From assembly GCA_041394885.1 (NCBI GenBank), contig JAWKHI010000044.1:1-64000 (forward strand): a stretch of 64,000 nucleotides of DNA, given 5' to 3'. Source of the stretch: DSOI01 sp041394885. Its GTDB lineage: Bacteria; Acidobacteriota; Terriglobia; Bryobacterales; Bryobacteraceae. Below the pieces are notes generated by a model. It was given only the letters and a program-made list of their open reading frames with translations. It ran no database searches and was not told the DNA's origin. Each line of letters begins with the position of its first letter. The stretch's first letter is position 1. This document shows positions 25,782 to 35,435 of the stretch, one piece after another. The position numbers and the translations under genes were made by a program.

Positions 25782-25810
25782 TTGACGCCCAGAGAGCAAT
25801 CGCTTATACT
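25782..25810 (+). promoter_or_regulatory. Sigma-70 type promoter for the TonB-dependent receptor
   Basis: TTGACG (25782-25787) and TATACT (25805-25810) are separated by 17 bp, a near-consensus housekeeping promoter. It leaves a ~24-nt leader before the ATG at 25841, with GAGAGG as a likely ribosome-binding site. Confidence 0.75.
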
Positions 25811-25840
25811 TCGTAAACTTTCGTTAATTGAGAGGTCTTA

Positions 25841-28800
25841 ATGCGATTGACTCGCACGTCTCGCTTACTCTTGGCCGGATCGGTCACCGCCCTGGCTTGT
25901 TTCGCTCAGTCGAATCTGGCCTCTGTAACCGGGCTCGTCATGGACAGTTCGGGCGCCGCCATCCCCGGTGTGACGATCACCATTCGTAACATCGACACCA
26001 ACATCCCACGTAATCTGCAGAGCGATCCGTCTGGAAACTACTCGATCACCAACCTCCGGCCAGGTCCCTACGAACTCACCGCGGAGAGCGAGGGCTTCCG
26101 CAAATACGTCCAGCAGGGAATGGTTCTCCAAATCGGTCAAGTGCTTCGCGTCGACGTACGCATGGAAGTGGGCGCGGTCACCGAATCGGTCCAGGTGGAT
26201 GCGTCGATCGTGACCATCAATACCGAAAGCGGGACGATCAAGGGCGACGTCATCGTGCAGGAGGAGATTCAGGAACTGCCCCTCGCGGGCCGCGACTTCA
26301 CCGATCTCGCTTTCTTCACGCCGGGGGTGGTGCCGAGGGCCGAAGGCGGACAGGGTTCCGGTCTTAACGTCAACGGTGCGCGCGCGTCCAATACCAACTT
26401 CTATGTGGATGGCTTCGATAACCGGAACGCGCGCGGCGCCGCCGCCCAAACACGGCCCAATATCGACGCGCTGCAGGAATTCAAGATGGAGGTCTCCGGC
26501 TACTCGGCCGAGTACGGCCGCATGGCGGGCGGTGTGCTGAACATGGTCCTGCGGTCAGGCGGCAACAAGTTCCATGGCAATCTCAACTATTTCCTTCGCA
26601 ACAATATTCTGGACGCGCGGGGTTTCTTCGATCAATCGAAGACGGTACTGCGGCAACACCAGTTCGCCGCCACAGCCACCGGACCGATCATCAAGAATAA
26701 GACCTTCTTCCTGGTGAGCTACGAGGGGCTTCGCGCGACGCAGCAATCGACGCGGCTCTCGCGCGTTCCGACGCTGGTGGAGCGGACCGGCGACTTTTCC
26801 CAGTCGGTGAACCTCAACGGCGGCCGATTGAACCTATTTGACCGCCAGGCAAGCGGCGCCTGCAATAACCGGGTGCGCGCGGCGTGCTTCCCGAACAACG
26901 TCATCCCGCGGTCGCGCATGGACCCGATCGGGCTGCGCCTGCTGAGCTTCTTTCCGGACCCCAATCGAGACGCGGGTGTGACCGGCTTCAACTTCATCGC
27001 CGTCACGGCGGATGTGGACCGGTGGGACAGCCCGCTGTTCAAGATCGACCACAAACTGGGGCAGAATAACCTGGCCTTGCGCTGGCAGACGCGGTACGCC
27101 AACACCCAGAACCCGTTTACGGGCAGCGATCTGGGGACCTATGGGATCTTCACCAAGGACAACCGGTCACTGGCGGGCGTGGACTACACGCACATGTTTT
27201 CGCCGACGTTTCTCGGCGAGTTCCGGCTGGGTTTGAGCCGTAGCGTCACGTGGCAGCATGGCCGCAATGCGGGCAACAACATCGCCTCAGATCTCGGGCT
27301 GCCGAATCTGATTCCGGATGGCGAGGCCGCCAACAACCCCAACCTGCTCGACTGGCCGCAGGTGTTCGCCGGCAACAACTACCCGCAACTCGGCTCCGGC
27401 GCCAATATGCCGGTGGAGTATTTCGTTACCGACTATCAGTACAGCGCCAAATTCACATGGATCAAACGCTCCCACAACGTGCGCTTCGGTTACTCGAACA
27501 GCCTGGTCCAGATGAACCAACCCTACTTCAACAACCAGCGGGCGACGTATCGTTTCGTCGGCAACCGCACCGGGCACTCGATCGCCGACATGATGCTCGG
27601 CTGGCTCAACAACGTCACCCGCCAGGTGGGCTTCAACCGGAACTACTGGCGTCAGAACGCGATGGGCGCCTTCATCAACGACGACTGGAAAGCCACCCGC
27701 AATCTGACGCTGAACCTGGGGTTGCGCTGGGAAGTGAACCGAGCCCCTTACGACAAGTACGACCGTCTGGGCAGCTATGATCCAGCGATCCAGAAGCTGG
27801 TGATCGCCAGTGACGCCAACGCGCCGGCCAACTACGAGGCCCTGCTGGACCGCACGGGCCTGCGCGACGTGGTGGTGACCGCCAGCAGCGTGGGGCGCGG
27901 CCGTCCGGTGATTTCCACCGATTGGCTGAACTTCTCGCCGCGGGTCGGATTCGCCTACAGGGCCACCGAGAAGACGGTGTTCCGCGGCGGCTACGGCATC
28001 TTTCTGGCGGGCGACATCCTGAACAACCTGCGCAATAGCCTCTCGAACCAGTTCCCGTTCGCCATCAATCAGAACTTCGTGGGCGTCAACGCCACGCCGA
28101 ACCTGGTTTCACTCCAGAGTCCTTTCCCGACGGCGCGGGAAACCCTTACCGGGACCACAACGGCGAACGGGTTCACAATGGATCCCAAGCAGGCTTACCT
28201 GCAATCGTGGAACCTCACCATTGAGCGCGAACTGTTCGGCTCCACCTCGATCGAGGTGGACTACCGCGGTTCCAAGGGCACCTACCTGCAGCGGCTCTAC
28301 GACTACAATCAGCCGTTCCGTACGCTCGACAGCTACATCGCCGGCGAGGGCTTCGCGCGTCCGCTTCCGCAATGGAACGTGATCAATATTTACGACACCG
28401 GGTCCAATTCGATTTACAACGCGTTCAACGTGAGTTGGCGGCGCCGGAGCCGGGGGGGCATGTTCTGGCGGGTGAACTACTCGTTGTCGAAGTCGATTGA
28501 CAATGCGTCGCAGGTGAACGGCCAATCGAACGGGGGCTTCGCCGGGGCCATCGATTCGCGCAACCTGCGGCTCGACCGGGGGCGTTCCGATTGGGACCGC
28601 CGGCACGTGTTCACGCTCGTGGGCAGCGTGAACATGCCCTTCGGCCGACGCCGGCATTGGGGATCGAACTGGCGCGGCGTCACCGACGCTGTGCTCGGCG
28701 GGTGGCAGCTTTCCGGAACGACCACGGCGTATTCGGGATCCCCGTTCACGGTGGAGACCGTGACGCCGAACCTCAACCTCGGCGGATCCCCGCGGCCGAA

Positions 28801-29236
28801 TCGCATTTCCAACGGCGCGGTGCCGAATGATTGGCGCGCTGGCCGCAAGGGTACGGACTTCACCTGGTATGACACCGGCGCCTTCGAAGGCGTCCCCTGC
28901 GTGATCGCGGAAGGGACCACGCCGCCCGCCGGTTGCGCGGAGAGCAAATACGGGTTCCCGGCCTTCACCTTTGGGAACTCCGGCCGTAACATCCTGGACG
29001 GTCCTGGGCTTTTCTCCATCGACTTCGCGCTGTCGAAGAATTTTTCGATGGGAGAGGGGAAGAATCTGCAGTTCCGCATCGAGTCTTTCAACGCACTCAA
29101 CCGGCCGAACTTTATCATCACCGCGCCGATGACGCAGTTCGATTCGCTGACGGGCGGGCTGCTGAGCCAGGTGGGCGGGGTGGGACGCGGGGGCGGTCCG
29201 CGCATCTTCCAGTACGCGATCAAGTACCGGTTCTGA
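25841..29236 (+). CDS. Oar-like TonB-dependent outer-membrane receptor
   Basis: A 1,131-residue outer-membrane protein. Residues 1-22 are a signal peptide (SRLLLAGSVTALACFAQ). Residues ~28-115 form a carboxypeptidase-regulatory-like domain (VTGLVMDSSGAAIPGVTITI, YELTAESEGFRKYV). A plug-like domain follows at ~120-245 (ELPLAGRDFTDLAFFTPGV, INGAR-type LNVNGARASNTNFYVDGFDN, FHGNLNYFLRN). The rest is a large Asn/Arg/aromatic-rich beta-barrel ending in Phe (QYAIKYRF), as outer-membrane barrels require. This architecture is typical of the expanded receptor family of Acidobacteriota. It probably takes up an oligosaccharide or peptide, but no substrate is indicated by the neighbours. Two further copies occur at 38982 and 49968. 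Confidence 0.93.
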   Translation: MRLTRTSRLLLAGSVTALACFAQSNLASVTGLVMDSSGAAIPGVTITIRNIDTNIPRNLQSDPSGNYSITNLRPGPYELTAESEGFRKYVQQGMVLQIGQVLRVDVRMEVGAVTESVQVDASIVTINTESGTIKGDVIVQEEIQELPLAGRDFTDLAFFTPGVVPRAEGGQGSGLNVNGARASNTNFYVDGFDNRNARGAAAQTRPNIDALQEFKMEVSGYSAEYGRMAGGVLNMVLRSGGNKFHGNLNYFLRNNILDARGFFDQSKTVLRQHQFAATATGPIIKNKTFFLVSYEGLRATQQSTRLSRVPTLVERTGDFSQSVNLNGGRLNLFDRQASGACNNRVRAACFPNNVIPRSRMDPIGLRLLSFFPDPNRDAGVTGFNFIAVTADVDRWDSPLFKIDHKLGQNNLALRWQTRYANTQNPFTGSDLGTYGIFTKDNRSLAGVDYTHMFSPTFLGEFRLGLSRSVTWQHGRNAGNNIASDLGLPNLIPDGEAANNPNLLDWPQVFAGNNYPQLGSGANMPVEYFVTDYQYSAKFTWIKRSHNVRFGYSNSLVQMNQPYFNNQRATYRFVGNRTGHSIADMMLGWLNNVTRQVGFNRNYWRQNAMGAFINDDWKATRNLTLNLGLRWEVNRAPYDKYDRLGSYDPAIQKLVIASDANAPANYEALLDRTGLRDVVVTASSVGRGRPVISTDWLNFSPRVGFAYRATEKTVFRGGYGIFLAGDILNNLRNSLSNQFPFAINQNFVGVNATPNLVSLQSPFPTARETLTGTTTANGFTMDPKQAYLQSWNLTIERELFGSTSIEVDYRGSKGTYLQRLYDYNQPFRTLDSYIAGEGFARPLPQWNVINIYDTGSNSIYNAFNVSWRRRSRGGMFWRVNYSLSKSIDNASQVNGQSNGGFAGAIDSRNLRLDRGRSDWDRRHVFTLVGSVNMPFGRRRHWGSNWRGVTDAVLGGWQLSGTTTAYSGSPFTVETVTPNLNLGGSPRPNRISNGAVPNDWRAGRKGTDFTWYDTGAFEGVPCVIAEGTTPPAGCAESKYGFPAFTFGNSGRNILDGPGLFSIDFALSKNFSMGEGKNLQFRIESFNALNRPNFIITAPMTQFDSLTGGLLSQVGGVGRGGGPRIFQYAIKYRF

Positions 29237-29247
29237 TAGGGAGCCGC

Positions 29248-31164
29248 CTACGCCGCGGGGAAGCTGCCTGCCACGTCGAGCAGCTTCCGCCGCAGGACGG
29301 CTCCGAATTCGACGACATAATCGGGATTGCCGCCGCGCGCGGCGACGATCCAGGGGTTTGAGATGGAACAGCGAAGGATCCGGATCTTGCCGACACGGGC
29401 GAACTCGCCAGGCGGGATTCCAAGGCGGCCGAGGAACCCATCCATGCTGTTTCCTCCCCGCGGACGCTCGAGCCCATAGTGCGCGAACCCGAGCTCGGCC
29501 GACGAAAGGATGAACTCATGGCGCTGGACGACGTCGTGCTCCCGGAACCGCAGCAGCCCATAGAGCTCGCCGTTGAAACGATTCATGCGCTCGAGGGAGG
29601 TGTTTCCAGCGAGGTTGGCGGCGAAGCAGAACAGGTTGGTGTCGGGAGGGTCCGTGAGCGGAGTAAGGACAATGCCGCTTTCGAGCAAGGCGGGAGCGAT
29701 GCCGAGGGCCTCGCGATAGAGCTCCTGCGCGCCTTGAATGGTCATGCCGACCATGGCGCCGTGGTTGGTTTCATCGAGCGGAACCACGCGATGAGCGAGC
29801 CAGCAGGCCGCCGCGGCCGCGCCGGGCTTCGAGCCTTCCAGAATATAGCGGCCGATGAAGGGCCGGGCTCGCTCTTCGTGTTCGTGAAACACATAGGACG
29901 CTTCAAACGAGATCAGCTCGCGGAGGCGCTCATCACGAAACAGGGCCACGCCGCATGGGTAAGGAATGAAGCCCAGCTTGTGCGGATCGATGGTGGCGGA
30001 GTCTGTCTGGCCGGTGGCCTGAAAGGCCCGAAAGACAGGTTCCGGGAGCAAAGCGGCGGGACGTCGATCCTGTTCGCCCGGGCGTGTCCGGATCAGTTCG
30101 CCATTTTCGCTGAACAGAAGGCAGCGGATGTAGCCGCCCCAGGCAGCGTCGCAGTGATGGAAGAACTCGAGGCCGCGGGCGCGGAAATCGCGGCGCATGG
30201 CGACGATCTCGTCGAGCGCGTCGACCGAGCCTTCTTCGGTGGATCCGAGCACGGAGACCAGTTCGATGACCGGGGTCCGGGATTGCAGGCAGTCGTCGAG
30301 GATGGCGCGCAAGGCGTCGAGATCGATGCGGAATCGCTCATCGACGGGCGCGGCGCGAATCTGGCCGGCTCCGAGCCCGAGCACTTCGACGGCCTTGGCC
30401 AACGAGTAGTGCGCGGTGACAGGAACGATGACAACGCCCGGCCTGACATCGGGATGGGCGCGGAAGAATCGATGAATGCCCGCGCCGGAGATGCTGTGGC
30501 GGGCCAAGGCGGCGTCGACGGCGCGGGCGTCGCCTCCGGCGGCGTCGACCAGGCGTTGCCGCAGGCTGAGCGACTCTTCCATACCGAGGTTGAGCAGTTC
30601 CCAATCCGTGCCAGGGATGATCGATCCCAAGCCGAGATCCTGGGCGGCGGCGCGGGCGGCGAGCCCCTGATATTTGAGGTTTCTCGCCACCCAGAGCGCC
30701 TCGATATTGGCGATCGTGCCGCCGGCGGTGATGTGACCCCAGGCGCGCGGGCCATAGCCCATGAGGCGGGCGAGTTGTCCGGCCGCTTCCACTTCCATTT
30801 CCGTCGTGGCGGGTGAGCCCTCGAGGCTGACGTTGTTCGGGTTATGGAGCATGGTGGCGAAGTACCCTGCGATGGCGGGCAGATACTGGTCACCGAGCAT
30901 GTGGCCGATGTAGCGGGGGCTGAAGAATGGAATGTCCTGCTTGAGGCGAGCCAACAATCCGAACAGCTCCTGTTCGAGCAAGTCGACAGCGTCTTGAAAC
31001 TCACTATCCCGCTTGATGCGCTCCGGGATGAGGCGTTCGTCGGCGGGATGGAAGTTGCGGCGCCAGAATACGGTGTCGCGGAGCGCTTCGACGATCAGGC
31101 GCTCGAGCGTGCTGGCGTTCTCGCCCTTCGGGCCGAGAAACATCGCGTAGTGCTTGGGATTCAT
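29248..31164 (-). CDS. PLP-dependent group II decarboxylase-family protein
   Basis: A 638-residue fold-type I PLP enzyme of the glutamate/aromatic-amino-acid decarboxylase family. The start at 31164 (MNPKHYAMFLGPKGEN) is used; the frame runs to 31419 but that part overlaps the upstream gene. FFSPRYIGHMLGDQYLPAIA (~90) and SPATTEMEVEAAGQLARLMG (~120) match the N-terminal decarboxylase pattern. HHCDAAWGGYIR (~345) gives the Asp that contacts the PLP nitrogen, and IDPHKLGFIPYPCG (~400) contains the Schiff-base Lys. The protein is longer than typical decarboxylases (~480-550). It lies 13 bp after the CE15-like gene, so the two are probably cotranscribed. The amino-acid substrate is unknown. Confidence 0.88.
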   Translation of the reverse strand: MNPKHYAMFLGPKGENASTLERLIVEALRDTVFWRRNFHPADERLIPERIKRDSEFQDAVDLLEQELFGLLARLKQDIPFFSPRYIGHMLGDQYLPAIAGYFATMLHNPNNVSLEGSPATTEMEVEAAGQLARLMGYGPRAWGHITAGGTIANIEALWVARNLKYQGLAARAAAQDLGLGSIIPGTDWELLNLGMEESLSLRQRLVDAAGGDARAVDAALARHSISGAGIHRFFRAHPDVRPGVVIVPVTAHYSLAKAVEVLGLGAGQIRAAPVDERFRIDLDALRAILDDCLQSRTPVIELVSVLGSTEEGSVDALDEIVAMRRDFRARGLEFFHHCDAAWGGYIRCLLFSENGELIRTRPGEQDRRPAALLPEPVFRAFQATGQTDSATIDPHKLGFIPYPCGVALFRDERLRELISFEASYVFHEHEERARPFIGRYILEGSKPGAAAAACWLAHRVVPLDETNHGAMVGMTIQGAQELYREALGIAPALLESGIVLTPLTDPPDTNLFCFAANLAGNTSLERMNRFNGELYGLLRFREHDVVQRHEFILSSAELGFAHYGLERPRGGNSMDGFLGRLGIPPGEFARVGKIRILRCSISNPWIVAARGGNPDYVVEFGAVLRRKLLDVAGSFPAA

Positions 31165-31177
31165 GGCCGCACCAGCC

Positions 31178-32512
31178 TTAGCGCGAAGCGCCCAAGTAGC
31201 GCGCGGCGAAATCGAGATAAACCGGCCAATTGGGACCGGGACTGTGGCCGCCGCTATGCTGGCGGAAGGCGACGTCGCTTTCGGCGAGTGTCGTTTCCAT
31301 GACGGGGAACTCCGCGGTGGGGAGAGGCTTTTTCCCAAGCAGGCGGTAGACCGGCCCGGCTCCCACGCCAGCGAGAAACATTCCCTTGGCGTCCACCCAG
31401 CCGTCGCCTTCCGTTGCACCGGCGCTGATGAACACAGGCCGAGGGGCGCACAGCGCGACTAGCTCATGCGCGTCAACGGGCAGGTCATTCCAGTGGAGCG
31501 GACCCGCATACTTCATGTAATTGCCTGCCATCCAGTGATACTCATTCGGTGCGGCCACGTTCTCGACGAGCTCACCCCAGTTACGGCGGTGTATCTTAGC
31601 TCCGCCGGCGCCGGAGGAACTGATGAACCCGATGGCGATGCGGGGATCGTAGGCCATGGCGACGAGCGCCGCCTTGCCGTAGCGCGAATGGCCGTCGATG
31701 GAGACTCGCCTGGCATCGACGAGTTTGCCGCTTTCGAAATAGTCAATAGCGCGGCTAGCGCCCCATGCCCAAGCCTTGAGGGCGCCCCAGTCGTCGACCT
31801 TGCGGGGTTGTCCTTTGTTGACCAGCCCGATGATGCCTTCGGTGAGGCCAGCGCCGTTGTCGGCTTGGACGGTGTTGGGGACGAGGATGGCGAAGGCCCA
31901 CCCGCGGTCGAGCGCGTCCTGCTGCCAGGCGGGCGGCCCCGGCGGCGGACCCTTGGGCGCCGTTCCGGGGCGGCGCGGGAACCCGCCGATGAAGCCGAAT
32001 TCGAGCAGCACCGGGGCAGGACTCTTGGCGTTGGCCGGCACGGTGAGCGCCATCTTGATATCGACGGTGATGGCGGGATAGGCCGAGTTATCGACGTGTC
32101 CAGTCAATTGGCGGACAACAATGGGGACTCCGCCTCGCGTCTCGTTCGTGGTGGAAGTTACTTCCCAGTCGACCCTAGGCGTCACTTTGGGGGTGCGTCC
32201 GTAGACTTCGCGGTCAAACAACTCGACGATCTCGAGGCGCCGCTGCTTCCACCATTGGGACGGAGTGGTGACCATCTTGCCGTTGTTGAGTCGAAGGGGA
32301 TCGGGAAGATCGGGGTAGGGGTTGGCTTTGGATTCGTCGTAGTTTGCCGCGTTAGGGGCATCCCGGTTGCGGCCGTCGGCGCCGCGGCGGAGCGCGTCAA
32401 TGCCGAGCAGACGCAGCGTACGCTCATGTTCCGCCTTGGTGGCGGCCTGTTGCTCGGGTGAGGGCTGGGCGAGGAGACTGGCGGCAAGGGGGAAGGCGAA
32501 GAGGGTGCGCAC
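31178..32512 (-). CDS. Exported CE15-like glucuronoyl esterase/alpha-beta hydrolase
   Basis: A 444-residue protein. The GTG at 32512 gives a signal peptide (VRTLFAFPLAASLLAQ); the longer frame to 32689 is not family-like. The nucleophile elbow SIDGHSRYGKAALVAMAYD near residue 260 and SSSGAGGAKIHRRNWGE near 285 match the CE15 glucuronoyl esterase pattern. CAPRPVFISAGATEGDGWVD (~350) and a late HSGGHSPGPNW supply the likely acid/His region. CE15 enzymes cut ester bonds between lignin and glucuronoxylan in plant cell walls, which fits a soil polymer degrader. The first Cys of the usual GCSR motif is replaced by His here. It is a minus-strand operon with the PLP decarboxylase. Confidence 0.82.
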   Translation of the reverse strand: MRTLFAFPLAASLLAQPSPEQQAATKAEHERTLRLLGIDALRRGADGRNRDAPNAANYDESKANPYPDLPDPLRLNNGKMVTTPSQWWKQRRLEIVELFDREVYGRTPKVTPRVDWEVTSTTNETRGGVPIVVRQLTGHVDNSAYPAITVDIKMALTVPANAKSPAPVLLEFGFIGGFPRRPGTAPKGPPPGPPAWQQDALDRGWAFAILVPNTVQADNGAGLTEGIIGLVNKGQPRKVDDWGALKAWAWGASRAIDYFESGKLVDARRVSIDGHSRYGKAALVAMAYDPRIAIGFISSSGAGGAKIHRRNWGELVENVAAPNEYHWMAGNYMKYAGPLHWNDLPVDAHELVALCAPRPVFISAGATEGDGWVDAKGMFLAGVGAGPVYRLLGKKPLPTAEFPVMETTLAESDVAFRQHSGGHSPGPNWPVYLDFAARYLGASR

Positions 32513-32792
32513 GGCCTGATTATACAGTCTCTTTATTTGCGGCCCCTCGGCTGGGTGCCGGGCCGCCACACGGTGCTGTTCACAACAGGGGACAGGCTGG
32601 CGATGCCGATCGAGTTCGACGTGGACGGAAGCGCGCGAGCGGCCCCGCTGGCCCGGCCAGTGAAGAGCTAAGCTACTGGAATTACACAACTATTACACGG
32701 CGTCTCCAGAATCTCGGGTACCTTGGACATAGCGCAGCCGATGGTATCGGTAGCGAGCAATTTTTCCAACAATAGAGGAGTACCTGATCGCC

Positions 32793-33671
32793 GTGAGCAA
32801 ACCTGTCGTCATCGCCTCGAATCCTCCCGAGGCCACTGATAAGACCGTATTTAACTGGCCGACCATCATCGCCCTCGCCTTCGTGCACGTGGGCGCGCTG
32901 GCGGCGTTCTTTTTCATCGAATGGAAGGCGATCGCGGTGGCCGCGGTCCTCTACTTTCTTTGCATCAGTTGGGGCATCGGGATGGGCTACCACCGGCTGC
33001 TGACGCACCGGTCGTATAAAGTACCCCGGTGGATTGAGTACCTGTTCGCGGTGTTGGGGTCCATGACGCTCGAAGGCGGGCCGATTTTCTGGGTCGGGAC
33101 GCACCGGATCCATCACCAGTGTTCGGATCAGGAAGGGGATCCACATTCGCCGCGCGATGGCGCCTGGTGGTCTCACATCGGGTGGATCATCCTGGGCAAG
33201 GGTCAGCACAACGAAACGGATTACTTCCGCCGGTACGCGCCGGACATGACGCGGAACGGCTTCTATGTCTGGCTGAACACGTATCATTATGTCCCGTTGT
33301 TGATTTCCGCGGCACTGCTGTTTGCCTGGGGCGGATGGCCGGCGTTTCTGTGGGCCGGATGCCTGCGCGTGGTGGTGAGCCTGCACTCGACCTGGGCGGT
33401 GAATTCGGCGACGCACATGTGGGGCAAGCGCCGGTTCCTCACCAAAGACGACTCGCGCAACAACTGGTGGGTGGCGCTGCTGACCTTCGGCGAAGGGTGG
33501 CACAACAATCACCATGCCAAACCCAATTCGGCGCGGCACGGGCTGGCGTGGTACGAGCTCGACATCACCTGGCTGCAGATCAAGGCGCTAGGGAAACTGG
33601 GCATCGCGACCGGGGTGAAAGAGGCCAGCGTCCGGGATGCGGATCCGGAGCCGGCGCGCGCCGCGGCGTAG
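32793..33671 (+). CDS. Membrane fatty-acid delta-9-type desaturase
   Basis: A 292-residue inner-membrane di-iron enzyme introducing a double bond in acyl chains. The GTG start at 32793 has a Shine-Dalgarno (AGAGGAG) 10-15 nt upstream. The three histidine boxes that bind the irons are present: HRLLTHRSY (~67), HRIHHQCSD (~106) and WHNNHHAKP (~240). Hydrophobic segments around residues 25-65 and 170-200 form the membrane helices. The box spacing matches acyl-CoA/acyl-lipid delta-9 desaturases. It stands 20 bp before a two-component system, and membrane-lipid adaptation under control of that system is a reasonable but unproven idea. Confidence 0.94.
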   Translation: MSKPVVIASNPPEATDKTVFNWPTIIALAFVHVGALAAFFFIEWKAIAVAAVLYFLCISWGIGMGYHRLLTHRSYKVPRWIEYLFAVLGSMTLEGGPIFWVGTHRIHHQCSDQEGDPHSPRDGAWWSHIGWIILGKGQHNETDYFRRYAPDMTRNGFYVWLNTYHYVPLLISAALLFAWGGWPAFLWAGCLRVVVSLHSTWAVNSATHMWGKRRFLTKDDSRNNWWVALLTFGEGWHNNHHAKPNSARHGLAWYELDITWLQIKALGKLGIATGVKEASVRDADPEPARAAA

Positions 33672-33691
33672 GGCGGCTCTATGCTGTAAGC

Positions 33692-34600
33692 ATGAGCCTG
33701 CGCCGGCACCGTAAAGCGGTCTTCATCGCGCTGGGGGCCGCGACGGTTGCCTTCGCATTGGGAATGAACGTGAGCTGGGTGGTGATCAACTGGCGCGCGG
33801 GCGTGCAGTTGGTGCTGGGCGCGATTCTGTTCGCGATGATCATCGCGGGGGTCGTGTTGAATACCGCCTTCCTGGTGCGCGAAATCCGGCGCAACGAGCA
33901 GCACAACAACTTCATCAACGCGGTAACGCATGAGTTGAAGACGCCGGTGGCCTCGATCCGCCTGTATCTGGAGACGCTGAAGACGCGTCCGGTAGAGGAA
34001 GAGAAACGGCAGCAGTTCTACGACCACATGCTCGAGGATTCAGACCGGCTGCTCGACACCATCGAACAGGTGTTGAAGGCCGGGCAGGTGACATCGGGCC
34101 GCCATCCGGAACCGGTGCCGGTGAATTTGCCGGAGACGATCGAGCAGAGCCTGGCACTGGCGCGATCGCGGCACCGGCTGCCGGAGGAGGCCCTGTCTTT
34201 CGTGAACCGGATCACGGGCGGCGGAACGACGGTGATGGGCGACCCCGACGATTTGCGGACCGCGATCCTCAATCTGCTCGATAACGCGGTGAAGTATTCC
34301 GGCCAGACGGTGTCGGTGCTGGTGGAGCTGACGCGCGGGGAGAAGGGACAGCTATTGGTGCGGGTCAAGGATCAGGGAATCGGAATACCGAGCCACGAGT
34401 TGAAAACGATCTTCGAGAGATTCCATCGGATTCGCGACGCGGCCGCGTCGCGCGTGAAAGGCACCGGACTTGGGTTGTTCATCGTGAATTCGGTAGCGAA
34501 GCATCACAAGGGGCGCGTCTACGCCGAGAGCGGCGGGAGCGGGCTGGGAAGCACCTTCACACTCGAGCTGCCGGCGGCCGGACCGGGGAGGGAGTCCTAG
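33692..34600 (+). CDS. Sensor histidine kinase
   Basis: A 302-residue inner-membrane kinase. The ATG at 33692 gives two transmembrane helices (residues ~8-28 and ~38-60, VLGAILFAMIIAGVVLNTAF) with almost no periplasmic loop, so it likely senses a membrane or intramembrane signal. The H box FINAVTHELKTPVASIRLYL (~75) holds the phosphorylated His; the N box is NLLDNAVKYS (~193), and the G boxes are DQGIGIP and GTGLGLFIV (~228-258). It is a compact HisKA/HATPase kinase without HAMP or PAS domains. The response regulator starts 3 bp later, and the desaturase ends 20 bp before. Confidence 0.95.
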   Translation: MSLRRHRKAVFIALGAATVAFALGMNVSWVVINWRAGVQLVLGAILFAMIIAGVVLNTAFLVREIRRNEQHNNFINAVTHELKTPVASIRLYLETLKTRPVEEEKRQQFYDHMLEDSDRLLDTIEQVLKAGQVTSGRHPEPVPVNLPETIEQSLALARSRHRLPEEALSFVNRITGGGTTVMGDPDDLRTAILNLLDNAVKYSGQTVSVLVELTRGEKGQLLVRVKDQGIGIPSHELKTIFERFHRIRDAAASRVKGTGLGLFIVNSVAKHHKGRVYAESGGSGLGSTFTLELPAAGPGRES

Positions 34601-34603
34601 GCG

Positions 34604-35326
34604 GTGGCCGCACGGATTCTGGTGGTGGAAGACGAGAGCCACCTGGCCGAGGGGCTGCGCTATAACCTGGAGGCCGAAGGCTATGGGGTGGTGTGCGTGG
34701 AGACGGGCGAAGCGGCGGTGGAGTTGTTCGGCGACAGGGGGGAGAAGTTCGACGCCGTCCTCCTGGATGTGATGCTGCCGGGGATGGATGGGTTCGAGGT
34801 GGCGCGGCGGCTGCGGGCGGCGCGCTGGTTCGTGCCGATCCTCATGCTGACGGCGCGCGGCCGGAGCCAGGACGTGATGGAGGGTTTCGGCGCCGGAGCC
34901 GACGATTATCTCTCGAAGCCCTTCGAGTTGTCGATCCTGCTGGTGCGTCTGCACGCGCTTTTGCGGCGAACCGAGTGGCAGCGGTCGCAGGCTCCGGAGC
35001 AGCCAGTGGGCGATGTGTTCGAGTTCGCCGGGCGGCGGCTGGACTTCGAGAAACTGGAGTTGACCTGGCCCGAGCACGAGACGAAAGACACGCCGCTGCG
35101 GCTCACCCTCATGGAGGCGCAATTGCTGCGGTTTCTGATAAACCGGCGCGGAACCGTGGTGTCGCGCAAGACGCTGCTCGAGGAGGTGTGGGGTGTCCAT
35201 GAGGATACCGACACCCGGGCGATCGACAACTTCGTGGCGCGTCTACGGAAGTATATTGAGGACGAGCCGGGACAGCCGAGGCATCTGCTGACGGTGCGGG
35301 GGGTAGGATACCGGTTCGAGCCGTAA
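34604..35326 (+). CDS. OmpR/PhoB-family response regulator
   Basis: A 240-residue DNA-binding regulator, the partner of the kinase encoded 3 bp upstream. GTG at 34604 is used. The receiver domain (residues 1-120) has the acidic pair VEDESH at ~7-12, the phosphoacceptor Asp in DAVLLDVMLPGMDGFE (~53), the Thr in MLTARG (~85) and the Lys in YLSKPFEL (~107). A winged-helix domain (~140-238) with LTLMEAQLLRFLINRRGTVV and DNFVARLRKYIEDEP follows. It has a typical length and likely binds tandem promoter repeats after phosphorylation. Confidence 0.96.
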   Translation: MAARILVVEDESHLAEGLRYNLEAEGYGVVCVETGEAAVELFGDRGEKFDAVLLDVMLPGMDGFEVARRLRAARWFVPILMLTARGRSQDVMEGFGAGADDYLSKPFELSILLVRLHALLRRTEWQRSQAPEQPVGDVFEFAGRRLDFEKLELTWPEHETKDTPLRLTLMEAQLLRFLINRRGTVVSRKTLLEEVWGVHEDTDTRAIDNFVARLRKYIEDEPGQPRHLLTVRGVGYRFEP

Positions 35327-35353
35327 CCGATAAGGAAGCGGCGGGTTGCGATT

Positions 35354-35369
35354 GCCCACCTGCGTGGGC
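35354..35369 (+). terminator. Weak hairpin after the response-regulator gene
   Basis: GCCCAC (35354-35359) pairs with GTGGGC (35364-35369) around a 4-nt loop, 28 nt after the regulator stop. It has no U-run, so termination is uncertain. Confidence 0.3.
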
Positions 35370-35435
35370 GACACTGAATGCACCGGCAAGCATGTAACGC
35401 CCGCCTCCCGGCTTCTGTCGAACACCGATCGCTCC

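Larger units (their letters stand above)
25510..25840. other. Intergenic region with tandem repeat, hairpins and receptor promoter
   Basis: No gene is supported here. It holds a short tandem repeat (25536-25570), a 7-bp perfect hairpin at 25667-25683 (stem AGGCCCA with TGGGCCT, 3-nt loop, no U-run) that could end the upstream transcript, and the promoter of the receptor gene. Confidence 0.6.

Noticed and set aside
25765..25785. Sigma-54 promoter (TGGCAC)
   Set aside because: The TTGC half at the right spacing is absent, while a good sigma-70 promoter lies just downstream.
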